In this document: positions 32,448 through 43,832 of the stretch, piece by piece
How the letters are laid out: every line of letters starts with the position of its first letter
Numbering within the stretch: position 1 is the first letter of the stretch
NCBI RefSeq assembly: GCF_024204665.1
Contig: NZ_CP100355.1
Span: 1,054,001 to 1,118,000, forward strand
DNA: 64,000 nucleotides
Reading direction: 5' to 3'
From: Natronosalvus rutilus
Lineage (GTDB): Archaea > Halobacteriota > Halobacteria > Halobacteriales > Natrialbaceae
Made by a program: the position numbers and the translations under genes
The notes under the pieces: generated by a model
Told to the model about the DNA's origin: nothing
Seen by the model: the letters and a program-made list of their open reading frames with translations, nothing else
Database searches by the model: none

Positions 32448-34022
32448 ATGGAACTGGATCGAACACTCAGACGGGACATCTCGCGGGAGTATTTTTCGAA
32501 AGAACGACTGGCCGAGCATCACTACCGCTCGTTCAACTCCTTCCTCACTCGAGGGATGCAGGAGGTCGTCGACGAGAAGGAGACCATCGACACGGACATC
32601 GGCGACAAGGAAGGCGAGGAACCCGTCCGCGTCGATCTCGGGGACGTGCGCGTCGTGACGCCCCGAGTTCGCGAGGCCGACGGGTCCGAGGAACTGCTCT
32701 ACCCGCAAGAGGCCCGCCTGCGCAACATCACCTACTCCGCGCCCGTCTTCATGGAGATGAGCATCGTCAAGGGCGAGGAGGGCGACGAGCGCGTCGTCGA
32801 CTCGACGGAGACGAAGATTGGCCGGATGCCGATCATGGTGGGCTCCGAGAAGTGTAACATCGCGGGCTTTTCCGACCAGGAACTCATCGAAATCGGTGAG
32901 GACCCCGCCGACCCAGGCGGCTACTTCATCGTCAACGGCTCCGAGCGCGTGTTGATGACCAGCGAGGACCTCGCGCCGAACAAGATTCTCGCCGAGTACG
33001 ACACGAAGTACGGCGACGAGATCCAGGTCGCCAAAACCTTCAGTCAGCGCCGTGGCTACCGCGCTCTGGTGCTGTGTGAGCGAACCCGGAACGGCCTGCT
33101 CGAGGTCTCGTTCCCCTCGGTATCGGGATCGATCAACTTTGTCACGCTCGTGCGCGCGCTGGGTCTCGAGTCCGACGAGGAGATCGTCCACAAGGTCTCG
33201 AACGACCCCGAGGTCGTCAAGTACATGCTCGAGAACCTCGAGGAGGCGGAGGTGCAGACGAAAGAGGAGGCCATCGAGGCGCTGGGCAAGCGCGTCGCCT
33301 CCGGCCAGGGCAAGAACTACCAGCTCAAGCGGGCGAACTACGTGATCGACCGTTACCTCCTGCCTCACCTCCACGAGGAGGGTGTCGAGGAGGAGGACGT
33401 CCGAATCAACAAGGCCCACTACCTCTGTCGGATGGCCGAGGCGTGTTTCGAACTCGCGCTCAACCGGCGCGAATCCGACGACAAGGACCACTACGCGAAC
33501 AAGCGGCTCAAAGTCAGCGGCGACCTGATGCGCGACCTGTTCCGGACGGCGCTGAACAAGCTGGCACGCGACGTGAAGTACCAGCTCGAGCGCGCGAACA
33601 TGCGAAACCGGAACCTGTCGGTCAACACCGTCGTGCGCTCTGACGTCCTGACCGAACGACTCGAGCACCCCATCGCGACGGGGAACTGGGTCGGCGGACG
33701 CTCCGGCGTCTCACAACTGGTCGACCGGACAGACTTCATGGGCGTCCTGAGTCACCTGCGCCGGCTTCGGAGCCCACTCTCGCGCTCGCAGCCACACTTC
33801 GAGGCGCGAGACTTGCACGCGACCCAGTGGGGTCGCATCTGTCCCTCCGAGACGCCGGAGGGGCCGAACTGTGGGCTGGTGAAGAACTTCGCACAGGCGA
33901 TGGAACTCTCCCAGCACGTCGAGGACGAACAGGACCTGAAACGCGAACTGGCGTCGATGGGTGTCGAGGGCATTCCCGGCATCGAGGGCGTCGAACGAAC
34001 GACAACGAGTGCGGACGACTAA
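32448..34022 (+). CDS. rpoB2: DNA-directed RNA polymerase subunit B''
   Basis: 524 residues, equal to the N-terminal part of the beta/RPB2 subunit, split as in halophiles and methanogens. Recognisable blocks are FFIVNGSERV-like YFIVNGSERVLMTSEDLAPN, the lobe region, and HPIATGNWVGGRSGVSQLVDRT before CPSETPEGPNCGLVKN at the C-terminus. It forms the upstream part of the polymerase cleft. rpoB1 begins three bases after its stop. Confidence 0.96.
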   Translation: MELDRTLRRDISREYFSKERLAEHHYRSFNSFLTRGMQEVVDEKETIDTDIGDKEGEEPVRVDLGDVRVVTPRVREADGSEELLYPQEARLRNITYSAPVFMEMSIVKGEEGDERVVDSTETKIGRMPIMVGSEKCNIAGFSDQELIEIGEDPADPGGYFIVNGSERVLMTSEDLAPNKILAEYDTKYGDEIQVAKTFSQRRGYRALVLCERTRNGLLEVSFPSVSGSINFVTLVRALGLESDEEIVHKVSNDPEVVKYMLENLEEAEVQTKEEAIEALGKRVASGQGKNYQLKRANYVIDRYLLPHLHEEGVEEEDVRINKAHYLCRMAEACFELALNRRESDDKDHYANKRLKVSGDLMRDLFRTALNKLARDVKYQLERANMRNRNLSVNTVVRSDVLTERLEHPIATGNWVGGRSGVSQLVDRTDFMGVLSHLRRLRSPLSRSQPHFEARDLHATQWGRICPSETPEGPNCGLVKNFAQAMELSQHVEDEQDLKRELASMGVEGIPGIEGVERTTTSADD

Positions 34023-34025
34023 CAC

Positions 34026-35855
34026 ATGAGTAGCCAACAACGAGAAGCCAAGGTGTACGTCAACGGGTCGCTGGTGGGTACGCACCCGGACCCGGAAAAG
34101 CTGGCCGAACAGATTCGCGAAGCGCGACGCATCGGCGACGTCAGCGAAATGGTCAACGTCTCGGTGAAAGAACGCACGCGCGAGGTCATCGTGAACGCCG
34201 ACGCGGGCCGTGCTCGTCGTCCCCTGCTGGTCGTCGAGGACGGTGAACCCCGCATCACGGACGCCGAAATCGAGGCCCTTCGCGACGGTGACCTCGAGTT
34301 CGAGGACCTCGTCGACCACGGCTACATCGAGTTCATCGACGCTGAGGAAGAAGAGGACATCTACGTCGCCGTCGACGAGGACGATCTGAACGACGACCAC
34401 ACCCACCTCGAGATCGATCCCTCGCTGATCTTCGGGATCGGTGCGGGGATGATTCCCTACCCCGAGCACAATGCGAGTCCACGAATTACGATGGGGGCGG
34501 GGATGGTCAAGCAGTCGTTGGGCCTACCTAGCGCGAACTATCGTATCCGGCCGGACACGCGCCAGCACCTGCTGCACTACCCGCAGCTGTCGATGGTCAA
34601 GACCCAGACGACCGAACAGATCGGGTTCGACGAGCGCCCTGCTGCCCAGAACTTCGTGGTCGCCGTCATGAGCTACGAGGGGTTCAACATCGAGGACGCG
34701 CTGGTTATGAACAAGGCGTCCGTCGAGCGCGCGCTCGCTCGCTCGCACTTCTTCCGGACCTACGAGGGCGAGGAGCGCCGGTATCCGGGCGGCCAGGAAG
34801 ACCGCTTCGAGATTCCGAGCCAGGACGTTCGCGGCGCTCGCGGTGAGGAGGCCTACACCCACCTGGACGAGGACGGCCTCGTCAACCCCGAGACGAACGT
34901 CGACGAGAACTCCGTCTTGCTCGGCAAAACGAGCCCACCGCGGTTCCTCGAGGAACCCGACGACATGGGCGGCCTCTCGCCACAGAAGCGCCGGGAGACA
35001 TCTGTGACGATGCGTTCGGGCGAATCCGGCGTCGTCGACACCGTCACCCTGATGGAGGGAGAGGACGGCTCGAAGCTGTCGAAGGTCTCGGTGCGCGACG
35101 AACGAATCCCCGAACTCGGGGACAAGTTCGCCAGCCGCCACGGCCAGAAGGGGGTCGTCGGTCACCTGGCGCCCCAGGAGGACATGCCCTTCACCGAGGA
35201 GGGCGTCGTTCCCGACCTGGTCGTCAACCCTCACGCCCTGCCCTCGCGGATGACCGTCGGGCACATCCTCGAGATGATCGGCGGCAAACTCGGCGCGATG
35301 GAAGGTCGTCGCGTCGACGGCACGCCGTTCCTCGGCGAGGACGAGGACCAACTTCGCGGCGGACTCGAGGAGGCCGGCTTCAACTCCGCGGGCAAGGAGG
35401 TCATGTACTCGGGCGTGACGGGCGAGAAGATCGAGGCCGAAATCTTTGTTGGCGTCATTTTCTACCAGAAGCTCTACCACATGGTCTCGAACAAACTGCA
35501 CGCCCGTTCGCGCGGGCCGGTGCAGGTGCTCACCCGTCAGCCCACCGAAGGGCGCGCCCGCGAGGGTGGGCTGCGCATTGGGGAGATGGAGCGCGACGTG
35601 TTCATCGGCCACGGGGCGGCCATGACGCTCAAGGAACGCCTGCTGGACGAGTCCGACCGCGAGTTCATCCACATCTGTGGCAACTGTGGGATGAGCGCGG
35701 TCGAGAACGTCGAGCAACGTCGGGTGTACTGCCCGAACTGCGACGAGGAGACCGACATCCACGAGATCGAGATGAGCTACGCGTTCAAGCTGCTGCTCGA
35801 CGAGATGAAGGCCCTCGGCATCGCCCCGCGACTCGAACTGGAGGACGCCGTCTAA
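34026..35855 (+). CDS. rpoB1: DNA-directed RNA polymerase subunit B'
   Basis: 609 residues, the C-terminal part of the beta/RPB2 subunit. [31 protein letters not shown] (active-centre contact), [12 protein letters not shown] and the C-terminal clamp zinc finger CGNCG...CPNC (about 550-575) are all in place. It pairs with B'' to complete the subunit. The start ATG follows the rpoB2 stop closely, so translation is coupled. Confidence 0.96.
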   Translation: MSSQQREAKVYVNGSLVGTHPDPEKLAEQIREARRIGDVSEMVNVSVKERTREVIVNADAGRARRPLLVVEDGEPRITDAEIEALRDGDLEFEDLVDHGYIEFIDAEEEEDIYVAVDEDDLNDDHTHLEIDPSLIFGIGAGMIPYPEHNASPRITMGAGMVKQSLGLPSANYRIRPDTRQHLLHYPQLSMVKTQTTEQIGFDERPAAQNFVVAVMSYEGFNIEDALVMNKASVERALARSHFFRTYEGEERRYPGGQEDRFEIPSQDVRGARGEEAYTHLDEDGLVNPETNVDENSVLLGKTSPPRFLEEPDDMGGLSPQKRRETSVTMRSGESGVVDTVTLMEGEDGSKLSKVSVRDERIPELGDKFASRHGQKGVVGHLAPQEDMPFTEEGVVPDLVVNPHALPSRMTVGHILEMIGGKLGAMEGRRVDGTPFLGEDEDQLRGGLEEAGFNSAGKEVMYSGVTGEKIEAEIFVGVIFYQKLYHMVSNKLHARSRGPVQVLTRQPTEGRAREGGLRIGEMERDVFIGHGAAMTLKERLLDESDREFIHICGNCGMSAVENVEQRRVYCPNCDEETDIHEIEMSYAFKLLLDEMKALGIAPRLELEDAV

Positions 35856-35858
35856 CAC

Positions 35859-38822
35859 ATGCAACACAGCACACCCAAAGACATCGGATCGATCAACTTC
35901 GGGCTCATGGAGCCCGAAGAGTACCGGGAGATGAGCGCGACGAAGATCATCACCGCCGACACCTACGACGACGACGGCTTCCCCATCGACATGGGGTTGA
36001 TGGATCCCAGACTGGGCGTCATCGACCCCGGACTCGAGTGCAAGACCTGTGGGAAGCACTCGGGGTCGTGTAACGGCCACTTTGGCCACATCGAACTCGC
36101 GGCGCCGGTGATCCACGTCGGCTTCACCAAACTCATCCGACGACTACTCCGCGGGACCTGCCGTGAGTGTTCGAAGCTCCTGCTCACCGAGGACGAGCGC
36201 CAGGAGTTTCGCGACCAGATCACGGAGTACCGAAAGCTGGGTCACGACCTGAACGACGTGACGAAGGCGGCGATCCGGCAGGCACGAAAGAAGGACCGAT
36301 GTCCGTTCTGTGCCGAAATCCAGTACGACATCGACCACGAGAAGCCGACCACGTACTACGAGGTCCAGCAGGTTCTTACGAGCGAGTACTCCCAGCGCAT
36401 CGCCGGTGCGATGCAGGGCAACGAGGAGGAGGGCATCGACCGAACGACGCCCGACGAACTCGCAGAGAAGACCGACATCGAGCTCACCCGGATCAACGAG
36501 ATCCTCTCGGGTTCGTTCCGTCCGCGCGAGGATCAGCGCAAGGCGATCGAGAAGGCCCTCGACATCGACCTGACCGAGGAGGACACGAACAAGCTGATGC
36601 CCTCGGACATCCGCGACTGGTTCGAGGCGATCCCGGACGAGGATCTCGAGGTACTCGGCATCGACGCCAGTCGTTCCCGTCCCGAGTGGATGATTCTGAC
36701 GGTGCTGCCGGTACCGCCGGTCACCGCTCGCCCGTCGATCACGCTGGACAACGGTCAGCGCAGCGAGGACGACCTCACCCACAAGCTGGTCGACATCATC
36801 CGGATCAACCAGCGGTTCATGGAGAACCGCGAGGCCGGTGCGCCCCAGCTGATCATCGAGGACCTGTGGGAACTGCTCCAGTACCACGTCACGACGTTCA
36901 TGGACAACGAGATTTCGGGCACGCCGCCGGCGCGACACCGCTCCGGACGGCCCCTGAAGACCCTCTCCCAGCGGCTAAAGGGGAAGGAAGGCCGGTTCCG
37001 CGGTTCGCTGTCCGGGAAGCGTGTCAACTTCTCGGCCCGGACCGTCATCTCACCCGACCCCACCCTGAGCCTCAACGAGGTCGGCGTCCCCGACCGCGTG
37101 GCGACGGAGATGACCCAGACGATGCTCGTCACCGAACGCAACTTAGAGGAGGCTCGACGCTACGTCGCCAACGGGCCGAACAGCCACCCCGGCGCGAACT
37201 ACGTGCGACGACCGGACGGCCGCCGCCTCAAGGTGACCGAGAAGAACTGCGAGGCGCTCGCGGGGCTGTCCGAGGAAGGTGAACTCGAGAGTTCCCAGAC
37301 GATCGGTCCAGGCTGGGAGGTTAACCGGCACCTGATCGACGGCGACATCGTCATCTTCAACCGCCAGCCGTCGCTTCACCGGATGTCGATCATGGCCCAC
37401 GAGGTCGTGGTCATGCCGTACAAGACCTTCCGGCTGAATACCGTCGTCTGTCCGCCGTACAACGCCGACTTCGACGGCGACGAGATGAACATGCACGCCC
37501 TACAGAACGAGGAGGCCCGCGCGGAGGCGCGCGTCCTCATGCGCGTGCAAGAACAGATCCTGAGCCCCCGCTTCGGAAAGAACATCATCGGGGCGATTCA
37601 GGACCACATCTCCGGGACGTACCTGCTGACGAAGGACAACCCCCGGTTCAACGAGACGCAGGCGCTCGACTTGCTCCGGGCGACCCGGATCGACGAATTG
37701 CCCGAACCCAGCGGCATCGACGACGAGGACGAACCGTTCTGGACCGGCCGGGACGTCTTCTCCGAACTGCTGCCCGACGACATGAACCTCGAGTTCACGG
37801 GAACGGTCGGTGACGACGTCGTCATCGAGGATGGCCAGCTCGTCTCCGGAACGATCGCCGAGGACGAAGTCGGCGAGTTCGGCGGCGAGATCGTCGACGC
37901 GATCACGAAGCAGTACGGGAACACGCGCTCGCGCGTCTTCATCAACGAACTCTCGACGCTCGCGATGCGGGCGATCATGCACTTCGGGTTCTCGATCGGG
38001 ATCGACGACGAGACGATTCCGGCCGAGGCCGAAGCGCGCATCGACGAGACGATCGAGGAGGCCTACGATCGCGTCGCGGAACTCATCGAGGCCTACGAGC
38101 ACAACGAACTCGAGAGCCTGCCCGGGCGGACGCTCGACGAGACGCTCGAAATGAAGATTATGCAGACGCTCTCGCGGGCGCGTGACAACGCGGGGAACAT
38201 CGCTGAGGAGCACTTCGAGGGCGACAACCCCGCGGTCGTCATGGCCGAATCCGGGGCGCGTGGCTCGATGCTCAACCTGACCCAGATGGCCGGCTGTGTC
38301 GGCCAGCAGGCAGTTCGTGGCGAGCGGATCAACCGCGGCTACGAGAACCGCACCCTGAGCCACTACCAGCAAAACGACCTCTCCGCGGAGGCCCACGGCT
38401 TCGTCGAGAGTTCCTATACGGTCGGCCTGGACCCACGGGAGTTCTTCTTCCACGCGATGGGTGGCCGCGAGGGGCTGGTCGACACGGCAGTCCGGACCTC
38501 GAAGTCCGGCTACCTCCAGCGTCGGCTGATCAATGCGCTCTCGGAACTCGAGGCCCAGTACGACGGCACCGTCCGGGACACGGGCGACACCATCGTGCAG
38601 TTCGAGTTCGGCGAGGACGGCACCTCGCCAGTGCAGGTGGCCTACGACGACGACCACGACGTCGACGTCGAGGGCATCGCCGAGACGGTGCTCGAAGAGG
38701 AGTTCGACTCCGAGGCCGAGCGCGAGGCGTTCCTCTCGGGCAAGCGGATCGAGACGAACCTCTCGGAACACGCCGACAGCCGTCGAGTTGCCGAGCCCGA
38801 GGGGGTGAGCTCGGATGACTAA
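35859..38822 (+). CDS. rpoA1: DNA-directed RNA polymerase subunit A'
   Basis: 987 residues, the N-terminal two-thirds of the beta'/RPB1 subunit. The N-terminal zinc site [17 protein letters not shown] is near 57-75, further cysteines lie around 105 and 148, and the catalytic magnesium loop [12 protein letters not shown] is near 534. The bridge helix region comes later. The C-terminus is acidic. It overlaps rpoA2 by eight bases. Confidence 0.96.
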   Translation: MQHSTPKDIGSINFGLMEPEEYREMSATKIITADTYDDDGFPIDMGLMDPRLGVIDPGLECKTCGKHSGSCNGHFGHIELAAPVIHVGFTKLIRRLLRGTCRECSKLLLTEDERQEFRDQITEYRKLGHDLNDVTKAAIRQARKKDRCPFCAEIQYDIDHEKPTTYYEVQQVLTSEYSQRIAGAMQGNEEEGIDRTTPDELAEKTDIELTRINEILSGSFRPREDQRKAIEKALDIDLTEEDTNKLMPSDIRDWFEAIPDEDLEVLGIDASRSRPEWMILTVLPVPPVTARPSITLDNGQRSEDDLTHKLVDIIRINQRFMENREAGAPQLIIEDLWELLQYHVTTFMDNEISGTPPARHRSGRPLKTLSQRLKGKEGRFRGSLSGKRVNFSARTVISPDPTLSLNEVGVPDRVATEMTQTMLVTERNLEEARRYVANGPNSHPGANYVRRPDGRRLKVTEKNCEALAGLSEEGELESSQTIGPGWEVNRHLIDGDIVIFNRQPSLHRMSIMAHEVVVMPYKTFRLNTVVCPPYNADFDGDEMNMHALQNEEARAEARVLMRVQEQILSPRFGKNIIGAIQDHISGTYLLTKDNPRFNETQALDLLRATRIDELPEPSGIDDEDEPFWTGRDVFSELLPDDMNLEFTGTVGDDVVIEDGQLVSGTIAEDEVGEFGGEIVDAITKQYGNTRSRVFINELSTLAMRAIMHFGFSIGIDDETIPAEAEARIDETIEEAYDRVAELIEAYEHNELESLPGRTLDETLEMKIMQTLSRARDNAGNIAEEHFEGDNPAVVMAESGARGSMLNLTQMAGCVGQQAVRGERINRGYENRTLSHYQQNDLSAEAHGFVESSYTVGLDPREFFFHAMGGREGLVDTAVRTSKSGYLQRRLINALSELEAQYDGTVRDTGDTIVQFEFGEDGTSPVQVAYDDDHDVDVEGIAETVLEEEFDSEAEREAFLSGKRIETNLSEHADSRRVAEPEGVSSDD

Positions 38823-40041
38823 GACCGAGAACGTCTTCGTCCAGGACTACGACGTCGACGACGACGCCATCGTCATCGTCGAGGATAGCGAACTCCCGCG
38901 ACGGCTCAAGGATCGCGTCTACGCGGTGCTCGAGGATCAGGGAGACGTAACGATCGAGCAGGCCCAGGATATCGTCAGCGCCGTCGAAACCGAGTACGTC
39001 GAGACGCGCGTCGACCCGCTCGACCCCGTCGGGACCGTCAGCGCCCAGTCCATCGGGGAGCCCGGGACGCAGCTGACGATGAACACGTTCCACTATGCAG
39101 GGGTTGCCGAGATCGACGTCACCCAGGGACTGCCCCGACTGATCGAACTCGTCGACGCCCGGAAGACGCCGGACACGCCGACGATGCAGGTCCACCTCGC
39201 AGAGGAGTACGCGACCGAACGCGAGAAAGCTCACGAAGTCGTCTGGAACATCGAGGCGACGAAAATCCTCGCGCTGGGCGACGTGTCGACGAACGTCGCC
39301 GACATGCGCGTCCAGATCGACCTCAACCAGGACACGCTCGAGGAGCGACTCATCACGGCCGAGGAGGTTGCCGAGATCATCGAAGACTCCCTGGGCGTGT
39401 CGACGACCCAGCAGGGAACCCAGATCGAGTTCGGCCCAGAAGAGCCGTCCTACCGGGACCTCCTCCAGCTGGTCGAGGAGCTCCGGGACATCACGTTCAA
39501 GGGGATCGAGGACATCTCGCGGGTCGTCATCCGCCGGGAGGACCTCGAGGTCGAGACCGACGATGGCGTCGAGGAGCGCGAGGAGTTCGTGCTCTACACC
39601 GAGGGGTCGGCCTTCGGCGACGTGCTCTCGATCGAGGGCGTCGACGCCTCGCGGACGACCTGTAACAACATCCACGAGATTCACCGCAATCTCGGCATCG
39701 AGGCCGCCCGCGAGGCGATCATCGAGGAGACGAACAACACGCTGGCCGAGCAGGGGCTCGACGACGTGAACGTTCGCCACCTGATGCTGGTCGCCGACAT
39801 GATGACCAACGAGGGGACGATCGAGTCGATCGGTCGTCACGGCATCTCGGGTTCGAAGGACTCCGTGCTCGCCCGCGCGGCGTTCGAGGTGACGGTCAAC
39901 CACCTGCTCAACGCCGCCATCCACGGAGAGATCGACGAACTCGACGGCGTCACCGAGAACGTCATCGTCGGCAAGCCGATCAAGCTCGGTACCGGCGACG
40001 TCGACCTGCGGATGGGGTCGTCGCCGAATCGGGCGGACTGA
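38815..40041 (+). CDS. rpoA2: DNA-directed RNA polymerase subunit A''
   Basis: 408 residues, the C-terminal third of the beta'/RPB1 subunit, starting inside the end of rpoA1. The trigger-loop region is recognisable as [25 protein letters not shown], followed by [19 protein letters not shown] and a C-terminal part with [22 protein letters not shown], a jaw/cleft element. No intein interrupts it. Confidence 0.96.
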   Translation: MTKTENVFVQDYDVDDDAIVIVEDSELPRRLKDRVYAVLEDQGDVTIEQAQDIVSAVETEYVETRVDPLDPVGTVSAQSIGEPGTQLTMNTFHYAGVAEIDVTQGLPRLIELVDARKTPDTPTMQVHLAEEYATEREKAHEVVWNIEATKILALGDVSTNVADMRVQIDLNQDTLEERLITAEEVAEIIEDSLGVSTTQQGTQIEFGPEEPSYRDLLQLVEELRDITFKGIEDISRVVIRREDLEVETDDGVEEREEFVLYTEGSAFGDVLSIEGVDASRTTCNNIHEIHRNLGIEAAREAIIEETNNTLAEQGLDDVNVRHLMLVADMMTNEGTIESIGRHGISGSKDSVLARAAFEVTVNHLLNAAIHGEIDELDGVTENVIVGKPIKLGTGDVDLRMGSSPNRAD

Positions 40042-40081
40042 CACGCGAAACGACTCCGTTTTCTAGACGCCCTATACCAAG

Positions 40082-40501
40082 ATGACCATCACCCTCGAGG
40101 ACGACGCACGCCAGTTCATCGCCCTATTCGAGGACGTCTCCGGAATCTCCGGCCAGGACTGTCTCGTCTTCGAGGACCACCTGGTGATCGTCGTCCCCGC
40201 GGGGACGATGGGGCAGGCAGTCGGCGCCCGCGGACAGCACGTCCAGCAGTTCGAGCGCCGAACGGGGCGATCCGTGAGGCTAGTCGAGGGCTCGAACGAC
40301 CCCGAGGCGTTCGTGGCGAATACCCTGGCGCCCGCGGCGGTCCGCAACGTCACGATCAGCGAGAACGACACGACGGTCGCCTACGTCGAGGTGCCCGAGG
40401 ACGACCGTGGGGTCGCCATCGGCACCGACGGCCGACGAATCGAGGACGCGCGGACGCTCGCCGACCGTCACTTCGGGATCGACGACGTGCAGTTAGCCTG
40501 A
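40082..40501 (+). CDS. nusA: archaeal NusA-like transcription factor
   Basis: 139 residues with two KH RNA-binding domains. The first has IVVPAGTMGQAVGARGQHVQQFE and the second VEVPEDDRGVAIGTDGRRIEDA. Archaeal NusA lacks the S1 and N-terminal polymerase-binding domains of the bacterial protein, and this length is normal for it. In most haloarchaea rps12 follows directly; here two unrelated genes intervene. Confidence 0.92.
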   Translation: MTITLEDDARQFIALFEDVSGISGQDCLVFEDHLVIVVPAGTMGQAVGARGQHVQQFERRTGRSVRLVEGSNDPEAFVANTLAPAAVRNVTISENDTTVAYVEVPEDDRGVAIGTDGRRIEDARTLADRHFGIDDVQLA

Positions 40502-40610
40502 GCGTCCGCTCGATGTGCTGCGTTCGTCCTCTCGCCTCGAGGACGCCTTGATATCGGCGTTCCTCGAGAAGCCCCGAACGTATACGGTCGTTCGTGACAG
40601 ACCGACAGGC

Positions 40611-41822
40611 ATGACCGACGATGGGCCAACCTACGGCCGGGAACGGCTGACCGAGATCTACACACAGGGAATGCTCGCCGGACAGCCACCCTCGCTGCCG
40701 CCGTCCTACGAGGCGCTCGAGACGGCAGCCGAGGCGGAACTCGAGCCAGAGGCGTTCGGCTACGTCGCAGGAAGCGCCGGAGCTGAACGGACGAAAGCGG
40801 CGAACCGGACGGCGTTCGAGCAGTGGCGGATCGTCCCGCGGATGCTCAGGGACGTCGCTACGCGGGACCTCTCGGTCGACCTGTTCGGCGAAACCTACCC
40901 CGCTCCGGTTGCGCTGGCACCGATCGGGGTTCAGTCGATCCTCCACGAGGAGGCGGAACTCGCCTCGGCGCGGGCGGCCGCCGGTCTCGGTCTGCCGTTC
41001 GTCCAGAGCACCGCCGCCTCCGAGACGCTCGAGGACGTCGCCGTGGCAACCGGCGACGCGCCCGCGTGGTTCCAGCTCTACTGGAGTTCAGATCGCGACC
41101 TCACGGAGAGTTTCGTCTCGCGCGCGGAAATCGCGGGCTACGAGGTGCTGGTCGTCACGGTCGACACGCCGATCATCAGCTGGCGCGAGCGCGACGTCGA
41201 ACAGGCGTACCTCCCGTTCCTCGACGGCGAGGGCGTCGCGAACTACTTCTCGGATCCGGCGTTCCGGGACCGGCTCGCCGATCCGCCCGAGGAGAACCCC
41301 GACGCCGCGGTCATGAAGTTCGTGGACGTCTTCGGCGACGCCTCACTGACGTGGGACGACCTCGAGTGGCTCGCCGGTCTCACCGACCTGCCGATTCTCG
41401 TCAAAGGAATCGTCCACCCGGAAGACGCCTCATTGGCGCTCGAGTCCGGCGCCGACGGCGTAATCGTCTCCAACCACGGCGGGCGCCAGGTCGACAACGC
41501 GCTCCCTGCGATCGAAGCGCTCCCTCGAGTGGTCGACCGACTGGCCAGCGAGGGGTACGGCGACGCTCCGGTACTCTTCGACAGTGGCATTCGTCGCGGT
41601 GCGGACGCCGTCACGTCGCTTGCCCTCGGCGCCGAGATGATCCTGCTCGGACGCCCCTACGTGTACGGCCTCGCGATCGACGGCGAAGACGGGGTTCGGG
41701 AGGTCTGCCGGAACTTTCTGGCGGACCTCGACCTGACGCTCGGACTGGCGGGTCACGCGTCCGTCACGGAACTCGACCGGTCGTCGGTCGTTCCCGCGGA
41801 CGGTTCGTTCGAACTCGAGTGA
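40611..41822 (+). CDS. FMN-dependent alpha-hydroxyacid oxidase (lactate/glycolate oxidase type)
   Basis: 403 residues from the ATG at 40611, which is 28 bases after the TATA box cgtatacgg (40579-40587). It is a TIM barrel of the LldD/glycolate oxidase family: APIGVQSILH and QSTAASETLEDVA at the FMN, and the active-site signature SNHGGRQVDNALPAIEALP with catalytic His near 289. Lactate 2-monooxygenase is a common annotation for this type. It has its own promoter, so it is an insertion in the rpo/rps cluster and not part of that operon. Confidence 0.88.
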   Translation: MTDDGPTYGRERLTEIYTQGMLAGQPPSLPPSYEALETAAEAELEPEAFGYVAGSAGAERTKAANRTAFEQWRIVPRMLRDVATRDLSVDLFGETYPAPVALAPIGVQSILHEEAELASARAAAGLGLPFVQSTAASETLEDVAVATGDAPAWFQLYWSSDRDLTESFVSRAEIAGYEVLVVTVDTPIISWRERDVEQAYLPFLDGEGVANYFSDPAFRDRLADPPEENPDAAVMKFVDVFGDASLTWDDLEWLAGLTDLPILVKGIVHPEDASLALESGADGVIVSNHGGRQVDNALPAIEALPRVVDRLASEGYGDAPVLFDSGIRRGADAVTSLALGAEMILLGRPYVYGLAIDGEDGVREVCRNFLADLDLTLGLAGHASVTELDRSSVVPADGSFELE

Positions 41823-41936
41823 TGGCGGTGTGGTTGGTTCATACGCACCCAGAGAAATTCGCCACCGGGACGATTTCGCGGACAAATCGGGCACAACAGT
41901 AAAATACGTCCGGTCGGGTCTTTTGCCCAGGAAAGA

Positions 41937-43646
41937 ATGTCCGGATTACAGAAATTCAAGAGAAATTGTCGATCTTTTACGATCGTAACTATCGTCACAG
42001 TGTTGCTTCTCGCGACGACGAGCGGGGCCGCGGTCAGCGTTTCACCCGTCGGAACGACTGCTGTAGCCGACTCGTCCACGGGTGATCAGGTTCCGAACCC
42101 CATCGCGGCAGGGACCTACGAGGGACAGGAACTCGAGGCGGGCCAGTCGGTCACCTACGATGCGAAACTCTCCGAAGGCGAGTACTTCGCGGCTGTTGCA
42201 CTATTTGAATCCGGGACGGACCTCCGAGTAACGATTCGTGACCGGAGCGGGACGGTAGTCGGCGAGACGTTCAGTGACACGGGTTTCGAAGTCGCCGAAC
42301 TTCCGTCGGTGGACGAGGGCGGCACCTATACCGTCGAAATCGCGAACGAAGGCTCCACGGCGGCGACGTTTACCCTCGACGTCTACCACGACAGCGGCTC
42401 CGAGACTGGCTCTGAGCCGTCGACCGACGACGTGCCTGACCCACTCGAGGAAGGGACCTACGAAGGACAGGAACTCGAGGCGGGCCAGTCGGTCACCTAC
42501 GAAGCCGAACTCACCGAGAACGATTTCTTCTCGGTTTTGGCGGACTTCGATTCGGACGCCGACATTGCCGTGACGATCCGTGACCCGAGCGGATCGGCGG
42601 TCGGTGAATCGTTCCCGCACGACGATTTCTACGCGGCGGACCTCACTAGCGCACCTACCGACGGAACGTACACGGTCGAGATCGAAAATCGAGGCGAGAC
42701 GGCAGTCACGTTCGTTCTCGACGTCTACTACGACGGGTTCGAATCCGATCCGTCCAGAGCGCAAGTTCCGGATCCGCTCGAGAACGGCTATTTCCCTGGT
42801 CTCGAACTCGAGGAGGGCGAGACGGCCACCTACGATGCCGAACTGGAAACCGGCGACCTCTTCACCGTGAGTGCGCTTTCCGGCACCGACCTCGAGGTGA
42901 CGGTCACCGACCCGTCCGGGTCCGCCGTAGGGACCGACGTCCGAGACGGAGACTACCGGGCCGTCAACGTGGTCGGCGCACCCACCGACGGGACGTACAC
43001 GGTCGCGGTCGAAAACCGCGGCGAGACGGCGACCGAAACCGACCTCAGCGTCCTGTACGAACCGACCCCGGCCGTCCTCGAGAACGGATCGTTCGAAGGA
43101 ACGGTCGACGGGATGGACTTCGACATTTCCATGATCGATCTGAACGCGGGCGACGACCTCTCGGTGACGATCACGTCCGACGACGCGGCCGGCCTCGACG
43201 TAACGCTCTTCGACTCGGCGACCGAAGAACTCGCCACCGGCGAACACGGAGACGGCACCGTTTCCCTCGACTTATCCGATGTCGAATCAAGCGACACTCA
43301 TCTGCTGCAGGTGTACAACGCCGGCACGTCCGAGGTCGACTACGAACTCGAGGTTTCACACTCCGGACAGGCCAACGCGACGGAGAAAGCGGAAGTGGAA
43401 GGCGAGGAAGCACGTGACAGCGGAGAGGAGACGAACGAGAGCGAGTCGAACGAGAGCGAGTCGAACGAGAGCGAGTCGAACGAGAGCGAAACGACCGAAA
43501 ACGCTGACGGCGATGGGGACGAATCCGATGCGACCCGCCAACCTGGCGACGAAATGCCGGGGATGACCGCCTCCGGCGCGTCCCTCGCCCTTCTGGTCGT
43601 CTCGTCGCTGCTACTCGGACGAACCCGTGTCGACGACGACGCCTGA
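41937..43646 (+). CDS. secreted surface protein with four beta-domain repeats and C-terminal anchor
   Basis: 569 residues. A signal peptide occupies residues 1-44 (basic, then hydrophobic). Four repeats of about 100 residues resemble pre-peptidase (PPC-like) beta domains: about 50-150, 165-265, 280-377, and a diverged fourth at 378-478. Each of the first three begins PxPxxxGxxxGxELExG. An acidic Ser/Asn/Glu linker (NESES units) follows, then PGMTASGASLALLVVSSLLLGRTR, a hydrophobic tail like the PGF-CTERM signal cut by archaeosortase (PGM instead of PGF). It is probably anchored at the S-layer. Its binding partner is unknown. Confidence 0.8.
   Translation: MSGLQKFKRNCRSFTIVTIVTVLLLATTSGAAVSVSPVGTTAVADSSTGDQVPNPIAAGTYEGQELEAGQSVTYDAKLSEGEYFAAVALFESGTDLRVTIRDRSGTVVGETFSDTGFEVAELPSVDEGGTYTVEIANEGSTAATFTLDVYHDSGSETGSEPSTDDVPDPLEEGTYEGQELEAGQSVTYEAELTENDFFSVLADFDSDADIAVTIRDPSGSAVGESFPHDDFYAADLTSAPTDGTYTVEIENRGETAVTFVLDVYYDGFESDPSRAQVPDPLENGYFPGLELEEGETATYDAELETGDLFTVSALSGTDLEVTVTDPSGSAVGTDVRDGDYRAVNVVGAPTDGTYTVAVENRGETATETDLSVLYEPTPAVLENGSFEGTVDGMDFDISMIDLNAGDDLSVTITSDDAAGLDVTLFDSATEELATGEHGDGTVSLDLSDVESSDTHLLQVYNAGTSEVDYELEVSHSGQANATEKAEVEGEEARDSGEETNESESNESESNESESNESETTENADGDGDESDATRQPGDEMPGMTASGASLALLVVSSLLLGRTRVDDDA
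42111..42502 (+). repeat. near-identical 50-base direct repeat within the surface-protein gene
   Basis: Bases 42111-42160 and 42453-42502 are almost identical, with one silent difference seen, although the domains around them have diverged at protein level. The spacing is 342 bases, exactly 114 codons, so they correspond to the same part of domains 1 and 2. This points to recent duplication or gene conversion. Confidence 0.8.
43437..43490 (+). repeat. 15-base tandem repeat coding for ESESN units
   Basis: The 15-base unit gagagcgagtcgaac occurs three times in a row, plus a partial fourth copy. It codes for a flexible acidic linker before the C-terminal anchor. The copy number can be expected to vary between strains. 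Confidence 0.85.
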
Positions 43647-43801
43647 ACGACTCTTGAGACTGGCGTACGGAATTCTCCGCGCCGCCGAGTGGCGATAGGC
43701 CGCGCTGTGGCCGTAACTCGAGACCGCGAAACGCCCTCAGATCTCTCGAAGGGGTTCGATAAAGCGCTCTCGAGGCGTTTCTCCCGGAGGGAAAAGGGGA
43801 T

Positions 43802-43810
43802 GCTTAAGTG
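43802..43810 (+). promoter_or_regulatory. rps12 TATA box
   Basis: gcttaagt is centred 27 bases before the ATG at 43833, the leaderless position. It shows that rps12-rps7 has its own promoter here, as expected now that the rpo block is separated from it. Confidence 0.55.
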
Positions 43811-43832
43811 CCTTCGTCGGATAGCCATCGCC

